64,000 bases of DNA, taken from an uncultured Clostridia bacterium (GTDB taxonomy: Bacteria > Bacillota > Clostridia > Lachnospirales > CAG-274). The DNA is taken from the NCBI GenBank assembly GCA_910579745.1, contig CAJTVH010000006.1, positions 30,744 to 94,743 on the forward strand. Reading direction: 5' to 3'. Each line of letters starts with the position of its first letter. Position 1 is the stretch's first letter. Both the position numbers and the translations under genes were made by a program. Of this stretch, positions 60,521 to 64,000 are shown piece by piece. A model generated the notes under the pieces. It saw nothing but the letters and a program-made list of their open reading frames with translations. It had not been told where the DNA came from and did not search any database.

Positions 60521-60778
60521 ATGGAAATGATACCCGCATATTACAGGACGGCGATGGGAATGGCGGCATATATATGGCTTATAATGCTTATCTTTCAATA
60601 TTTTAAAGAGAGAAAAGGACACAAACAAAGAAAACAGTGGATAAAAATGAGTTTTGATAGTCTTCCTGCTTTTAGAGATACGTTTTTAATACAGGAAGAC
60701 TATAGACATAACTTATATAACAGAATGTTATTTGCTGAAGAAATGTTAGCAAACGTAATTATTTATCTTTATTTATAG
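60521..60778 (+). CDS. small single-helix membrane protein, 85 residues
   Basis: One hydrophobic helix near the N-terminus (TAMGMAAYIWLIMLIFQYF), then a basic stretch (KERKGHKQRKQ) and a soluble tail. AGGGGGTAAGAG lies ahead of the ATG. Its stop overlaps the end of the opposing membrane gene by 20 bases. Unknown function. Confidence 0.55.
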   Translation: MEMIPAYYRTAMGMAAYIWLIMLIFQYFKERKGHKQRKQWIKMSFDSLPAFRDTFLIQEDYRHNLYNRMLFAEEMLANVIIYLYL

Positions 60779-61556
60779 ATTTGATTGAGTCAGCAATTTC
60801 TATACTTGATGAAGAAGTTGAAGATTCATTAACAGATTGTTTAACTTGAGATGTAAATATTTCCGTTATTTTATTCACATTTATTTGGAAAGCAATAACT
60901 GTATTAAAATAACCTATAATACTAAGTATTAAAACTAGCTTTTTAAAGATTGTATTTGATTTTTTAGGTACTTCAACTTTATCATCAGTTGACAGATATA
61001 CATTTATATTTTCAATAATATAAACTATTTGTTCATAGTTCTTTTCAGTTTTTTCAACATCAATATCAGACATATTAAGGGTATCAGAATTTTCAGATTT
61101 ATTGATTAAATGAATTTTAGATTTTAAATCATTAACATCTGATAAATTAAAGTTTGATTGAAAAACTTGAAAGTTAATATTAGCAAGTTGATTCAAGGCT
61201 AAACTTATATAATTAATGTTTCTTAAATAAGAGTCAACAACACTAAGTTTAATTTTTTGGTAAATAGAATTTTGAATGGGTATCTTTAATTTTTCAAAAT
61301 ACAAGTTTGTTTCTTGAATACATTTTTGAAGATGGCTTAATTCAGGAATTGTTTGAAAAATGTTAATAGTATTTTGAATTTCATTAAATTGGTTATTTAA
61401 CTTGCGAATATAAGGGGGACAAGCAGCTTCTTGAATCTCTTTAAGTTGTTTATTTAACTCACGAGTGTAATGAGGACAAGCAGCCTTTTGAATTTCTTTA
61501 AGCTGTTTATTTAACTCACGTGTAATATCGTTTTCATAAAATTGGGAGTTATCCAT
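60759..61556 (-). CDS. membrane protein with N-terminal 18-residue repeats
   Basis: 265 residues. Three N-terminal units repeat: TRELNKQLKEIQKAACPHY, TRELNKQLKEIQEAACPPY and IRKLNNQFNEIQNTINIF, likely helical. A long soluble region follows, then one membrane helix (about 210-232, KKLVLILSIIGYFNTVIAFQ) and a short serine-rich tail. This could be a membrane-tethered coiled-coil protein. I know no family for it. It is transcribed leftward from the palindrome promoter at 61585-61636. Confidence 0.65.
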   Translation of the reverse strand: MDNSQFYENDITRELNKQLKEIQKAACPHYTRELNKQLKEIQEAACPPYIRKLNNQFNEIQNTINIFQTIPELSHLQKCIQETNLYFEKLKIPIQNSIYQKIKLSVVDSYLRNINYISLALNQLANINFQVFQSNFNLSDVNDLKSKIHLINKSENSDTLNMSDIDVEKTEKNYEQIVYIIENINVYLSTDDKVEVPKKSNTIFKKLVLILSIIGYFNTVIAFQINVNKITEIFTSQVKQSVNESSTSSSSIEIADSIKSINKDK

Positions 61557-61584
61557 TGTTTAAACACCACCCTTCGAAAGTATT

Positions 61585-61636
61585 CGGTACTGGCATACCG
61601 TAAGAATATTTTATCATAAGTTGGTGAAATGTGGAA
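61585..61636 (-). promoter_or_regulatory. leftward promoter with palindrome CGGTA-N6-TACCG
   Basis: Read leftward: TTCCAC (61636-61631), 17 bp, TAAAAT (61613-61608), then CGGTA-TGCCAG-TACCG (61600-61585). Flanking bases (AGTTGGTG, GTGGAAGA) match the promoter at 60374-60428. Confidence 0.65.
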
Positions 61637-61706
61637 GAAGAAATAAAAGCGCAAAAATAGCCGACAAGGCGATAGTGCAGGGGATAAGAGTAGGAAAAGA
61701 GAGCGG

Positions 61707-61841
61707 ATGGAAATCCGTCTGCCAGATAAGGCAAAAATATTTATAAAATTTTTGAAGAATCTTAATGAAAAAGAGCAAATAGGCTTGAATTTAACTATAG
61801 AGGGATTGAGATTATTAGCGGGAAAACAAAAAAAGCGGTAA
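61707..61841 (+). CDS. small Arc-like/RHH protein, 44 residues
   Basis: MEIRLPDKAKIFIKFLKNLN, LNLTIEGLRLLAGKQKKR. The start resembles the ribbon-helix-helix start of the frame at 56972 (IRLP). No strong ribosome site (GAGAGCGG). The stop is followed by AGCGGTAAAAACCGCT (61834-61849), a small hairpin shared with the opposing gene end. Confidence 0.5.
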   Translation: MEIRLPDKAKIFIKFLKNLNEKEQIGLNLTIEGLRLLAGKQKKR

Positions 61842-61847
61842 AAACCG

Positions 61848-62210
61848 CTAGTCATTGTTTGTTTCTTCCTGAACCTCTTTAACAGATTTATGAAGAAATT
61901 CCATAAGGTCAGTTCTAATATTTTTAGGAAGAGAAAGATAATTGTCAAGTATTTTCTTTTCAAGAGCAGTCATATTAAATTCACTGGCTAGCTGATCAAT
62001 TATTTCGGGTTCGCCTGTTTCACGCCTGAGCAGGTAGTCGGTGGTGACGTGGTAGAAGTCGGCGAGCTTTGAAAGAGTAGCGGTACTTACATCTCTTGTT
62101 CCGTTTTCATATTTTTGATATGCGGAAAGGCTTATACCTATTGCTTCAGCAACTTCTTTCATAGTTAATTTATGAAGTTTTCTAATTTTTGATAATTGTT
62201 CAGAAATCAT
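61848..62210 (-). CDS. XRE-family repressor, pair 4 left
   Basis: 120 residues from ATG 62210 after AAGGAGGTATGTCCT. HTH (about 1-65): MISEQLSKIRKLHKLTMKEV, AEAIGISLSAYQKYENGTRD, LADFYHVTTDYLLRRETGEP. The C-terminal 50 residues (LEKKILDNYLSLPKNIRTDL) are helical and may form dimers. Longer than the 72-residue cassette proteins and without the DDPTRH tail. It is the repressor nearest to the rightward early genes, so the best candidate for the element's own immunity repressor. Confidence 0.9.
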   Translation of the reverse strand: MISEQLSKIRKLHKLTMKEVAEAIGISLSAYQKYENGTRDVSTATLSKLADFYHVTTDYLLRRETGEPEIIDQLASEFNMTALEKKILDNYLSLPKNIRTDLMEFLHKSVKEVQEETNND

Positions 62211-62232
62211 AGGACATACCTCCTTTTGTAAA

Positions 62233-62399
62233 AGTATATTCCAAAATGGATAAAGTGTCAAGTTAAAAAATAGATTTGTATACAATATGGCATATTAAAT
62301 AAATTTGGGTTATCCGTTTTGTGCAAATTTATTTACTAAAACACTTGACTTATTATCCGAAATGGACTATCATATAAACATAAGAAATCCAAAACGGAT
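62233..62399. promoter_or_regulatory. pair 4 divergent promoters with four operator-like sites
   Basis: Rightward: TTGACT (62345-62350), 17 bp, TATCAT (62368-62373), spacer holding ATCCGAAATGGAC (62355). Leftward: TTGACA (62261-62256), 17 bp, TATACT (62238-62233), spacer holding TCCATTTTGGA (62250-62240). Further sites: ATCCAAAACGGAT (62387-62399) and ATCCGTTTTGTG (62312). The consensus is ATCC-RAAAY-GGAT. Confidence 0.88.
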
Positions 62400-62440
62400 A
62401 AATCTTAAATAGGACGGCAAGTGTCAGAAAGGAGAGCAAA

Positions 62441-62563
62441 ATGGACGAAATGACGGATTTACAATTTAAAACACTAATTAACGCAATTCTTCAAATCATA
62501 AAAGACAATGATACAAAAGAAGAAATGATTAAAAAAATAGAAGCCTTAGTCAATAAAAACTAA
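62441..62563 (+). CDS. small early gene product, pair 4 right (40 residues)
   Basis: MDEMTDLQFKTLINAILQII, then KDNDTKEEMIKKIEALVNKN. An excellent AAAGGAGAG lies 4 bases before the ATG. Helical, acidic, no HTH. In place of a Cro-like protein it is the first gene under the rightward promoter. Unknown function. Confidence 0.7.
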   Translation: MDEMTDLQFKTLINAILQIIKDNDTKEEMIKKIEALVNKN

Positions 62564-62682
62564 GACTTCAACCAAGAAAATCAAAAGCAGCGGTGACTTG
62601 CCCACCGTTTGCGATTGATAAAGTAATTGTAACAGACTATCACTTAAAAGGCAAGAAAAAATTTAAAATGGAAGGTGAGATA

Positions 62683-63078
62683 ATGAAGATAAATCTCGAT
62701 TGTGTAAGAGATATTCTTATTTCTATTGAAGAATATCCCGAACCTATGAAACTATACATAAATGATTTTGCTAAAAGACTTCCTAAATATGGTTTAAAGG
62801 AAATTTATTACTGTTGTTTACGATTATATGAGGGCGGGTATATCAATTCCAATTCTGAAGGTTTTATTAATAGTGAATATCATACTACAACCATAGGTGA
62901 TTTGACATTCTTTGGACATGAATTTTTAGCTAATATTAAGAATGATACTATTTGGAATAAAGTTAAAAACGTTGCATTTAAAGTTGGTTCATATTCTTTT
63001 GATGCAATAACAAAAATTTCGGCAGGCATTATTGATAAGGATATTTTATCATGTATTAGCATAAATCAGAAGAATTAA
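62683..63078 (+). CDS. DUF2513 domain protein
   Basis: 131 residues from ATG 62683 (GGAAGGTGAG upstream). MKINLDCVRDILISIEEYPE at the start and TIGDLTFFGHEFLANIKNDT, IWNKVKNVAFKVGSYSFDAI at the end are typical of DUF2513, found in prophages and small mobile elements. The role is unknown; a winged-helix-like fold seems likely. It is second in the rightward early unit. Confidence 0.85.
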   Translation: MKINLDCVRDILISIEEYPEPMKLYINDFAKRLPKYGLKEIYYCCLRLYEGGYINSNSEGFINSEYHTTTIGDLTFFGHEFLANIKNDTIWNKVKNVAFKVGSYSFDAITKISAGIIDKDILSCISINQKN

Positions 63079-63228
63079 AATTATTATACGATGGGAAAGT
63101 ATGAAGCCGAAAGAGAGCGCAAAGGAGGAAGTAACAGTGATGTGAGGAAGCGGGAAGAGTTATAGGGACTCGAATTAATTAAAGTATAGGACAAATTGTA
63201 AAAAAATAAGATTTACAGAGGTGATTTT

Positions 63229-63444
63229 ATGGCAAATAAAGATATTATTGTGACTTTCGCACCCTATACTGAAAAGGATTTACAAAGAGCAAAGGAAATT
63301 TTTAATGGTTACATTGTGAAAAAAGTTGAAAATTATATTTCGGAAACGTTCCCTGTAGAGGAGCAAGGTTACATAAGAGAGGAATATATAAAGTTTCTCA
63401 AGAAAAAGGCTGAAAACAAAAAATCAAAAGATAAAGCCCTGTAA
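63229..63444 (+). CDS. small hypothetical protein, 71 residues
   Basis: AGAGGTGATTTT precedes the ATG. IIVTFAPYTEKDLQRAKEIF, YISETFPVEEQGYIREEYIK, with a lysine-rich end (KKKAENKKSKDKAL). Helical and charged; no recognised family. Part of the rightward early region. Confidence 0.6.
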   Translation: MANKDIIVTFAPYTEKDLQRAKEIFNGYIVKKVENYISETFPVEEQGYIREEYIKFLKKKAENKKSKDKAL

Positions 63445-63732
63445 AGGGCAATTACAAAAGGAGGAGCTGTTTGAGGGATACAATTATTATAAAGGAGTTG
63501 CTGAGACGGTCTCAAAACTGATTAAGGAGGTAATAATTTTTAATTTTTAGAGATTGGGACAAGGCGGCGGAAGTAATTGCAAGATAAATAATTTACAGGA
63601 ACCAAAGCGGTGTAATGCAAAACAGCAAACGAGAGTACAAAAGCTGTGCTTCAAAGGTTGATAACCAAGGAAAAGGCAAAATAAAAAGCCTAAAGACTGT
63701 TTTAGAAAATGTATAGGAGGCAAAAGGTAAAG
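63445..63732 (+). other. spacer with possible very short ORFs
   Basis: A 16-codon frame from TTG 63471 has a strong AAAAGGAGGAG ahead. A 33-codon frame from ATG 63615 (MQNSKREYKSCASK) ends at 63716 and only has GGTG as ribosome site. Neither is long enough to call with confidence. Confidence 0.35.
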
Positions 63733-63942
63733 ATGTTCATATCAAAGAAAAAATCTTTGGAACTGCAAAAGCAGGACAAAGATTACACAGACGAGGTAAG
63801 GAAACGGCTGGATACCGAGACGAAGGCGGAAAAGGAAACAATTGAATTACATAATGAGATTGCTGATTTGTGCGGAATGTTAGCGGAAATGATTGTGTCT
63901 GATAGAAAGCAAAAAAGAGACCGTGAGAAAAATATCCGGTAA
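63733..63942 (+). CDS. small hypothetical protein, 69 residues
   Basis: MFISKKKSLELQKQDKDYTD, then KRLDTETKAEKETIELHNEI and LCGMLAEMIVSDRKQKRDRE. A long charged helix with one Cys. AGGAGGCAAAAGG lies upstream of ATG 63733. The next frame starts within its 3' end. Confidence 0.6.
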   Translation: MFISKKKSLELQKQDKDYTDEVRKRLDTETKAEKETIELHNEIADLCGMLAEMIVSDRKQKRDREKNIR

Positions 63943-64000
63943 AATAGGTGTTTTCTCAACTAAGGAATATAGTGAGCCTGATGGTAAACATACCGTTTAT
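63923..64000 (+). CDS. partial frame at the right edge
   Basis: GTG at 63923 opens a frame running off the window: MRKISGKIGVFSTKEYSEPD then GKHTVY. It overlaps the previous gene by 20 bases. Too little is visible to name it. Confidence 0.4.
   Translation, partial: MRKISGKIGVFSTKEYSEPDGKHTVY

Larger units (their letters stand above)
50377..64000. mobile_element. left part of an integrated element (prophage-like), right end outside window
   Basis: Starts at the break in the SpoIID-like gene and carries a large serine recombinase at its edge, then type I and type II toxin loci, exonuclease, an expanded set of cI/cro-like regulator pairs, and rightward DUF2513 and small early-type genes. Style and content change here: repeats A-E, common in the host part, are absent. 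No structural phage genes are inside the window, so it could also be a conjugative or other integrative element. Confidence 0.8.

Noticed and set aside
61511..61963. 150-codon leftward frame over the pair 4 left gene end
   Set aside because: It is antisense or out of frame to better supported genes and crosses a promoter; protein composition is not credible.

Overview
The window is AT-rich chromosomal DNA of a low-GC, endospore-forming Firmicute, most likely a member of the Clostridia. The evidence is a complete spoIVA, three T-box leaders, a soluble GdpP-like protein next to rplI and dnaB, a YhaM exoribonuclease, and an archaeal-type aspartyl-tRNA synthetase sitting directly in front of gatC-gatA-gatB (Asn-tRNA made by transamidation). 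No rRNA or tRNA gene and no CRISPR array was seen.

Bases 1 to about 50,376 are host chromosome. In order they hold: the 3' end of an SLH-like surface protein; wecC; a DUF3795-type protein; yhaM; a membrane-anchored Cas4-like nuclease split over two frames at a T-TTT-TTA slippery site; rlmD; T-box + leuA; T-box + thrS; two half-size TauE/SafE permeases; a Cache-domain chemoreceptor; an XRE + SLOG gene pair; spoIVA; Asp23/Gls24; recG; rsmD; coaD; a gdpP-rplI-dnaB cluster; a MazG-like gene; pheA; a partner-switching module (STAS, degenerate RsbW-like protein, intact RsbW-like protein, receiver-PP2C phosphatase) without its sigma factor; T-box + aspS-gatCAB; an ECF sigma/anti-sigma pair; metY, cysK, nadA; an iron-sulfur flavoprotein; and a BMP-family lipoprotein paired with a multi-HAMP chemoreceptor. 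Gaps between these genes are filled with several families of short palindromic, MITE-like repeats (called A to E here).

From about 50,377 to the right edge lies an integrated element, probably a prophage. A large serine recombinase gene sits at its left end, exactly where a SpoIID-like/peptidoglycan-binding gene is cut off. The element carries three Fst/Hol_Tox-type I toxin loci (two with antisense RNA, one decayed), DUF1828 and frameshifted DUF6978 genes, a membrane-anchored DEDDh exonuclease, a DinJ-YafQ pair, DUF2513 and small early-type genes.

The most unusual part is 56,006-62,563: five divergent pairs (a leftward XRE-type gene facing a rightward small gene) in a row. In every pair the rightward promoter has a 17-bp spacer between -35 and -10, and that spacer is filled by an inverted-repeat operator; the operator sequence is different in each pair. 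Three of the pairs are about 550-bp cassettes with near-identical ends: a 9-12 bp inverted repeat (GGTTAGTGTCGG / CCGACACTAACC) that encodes the same C-terminal tails (DDPTRH on the left protein, TNLSKE on the right). This looks like an array of exchangeable phage-immunity (cI/cro-like) cassettes with different operator specificities. Statements about function are inferred from motifs and context only; no database search was possible.
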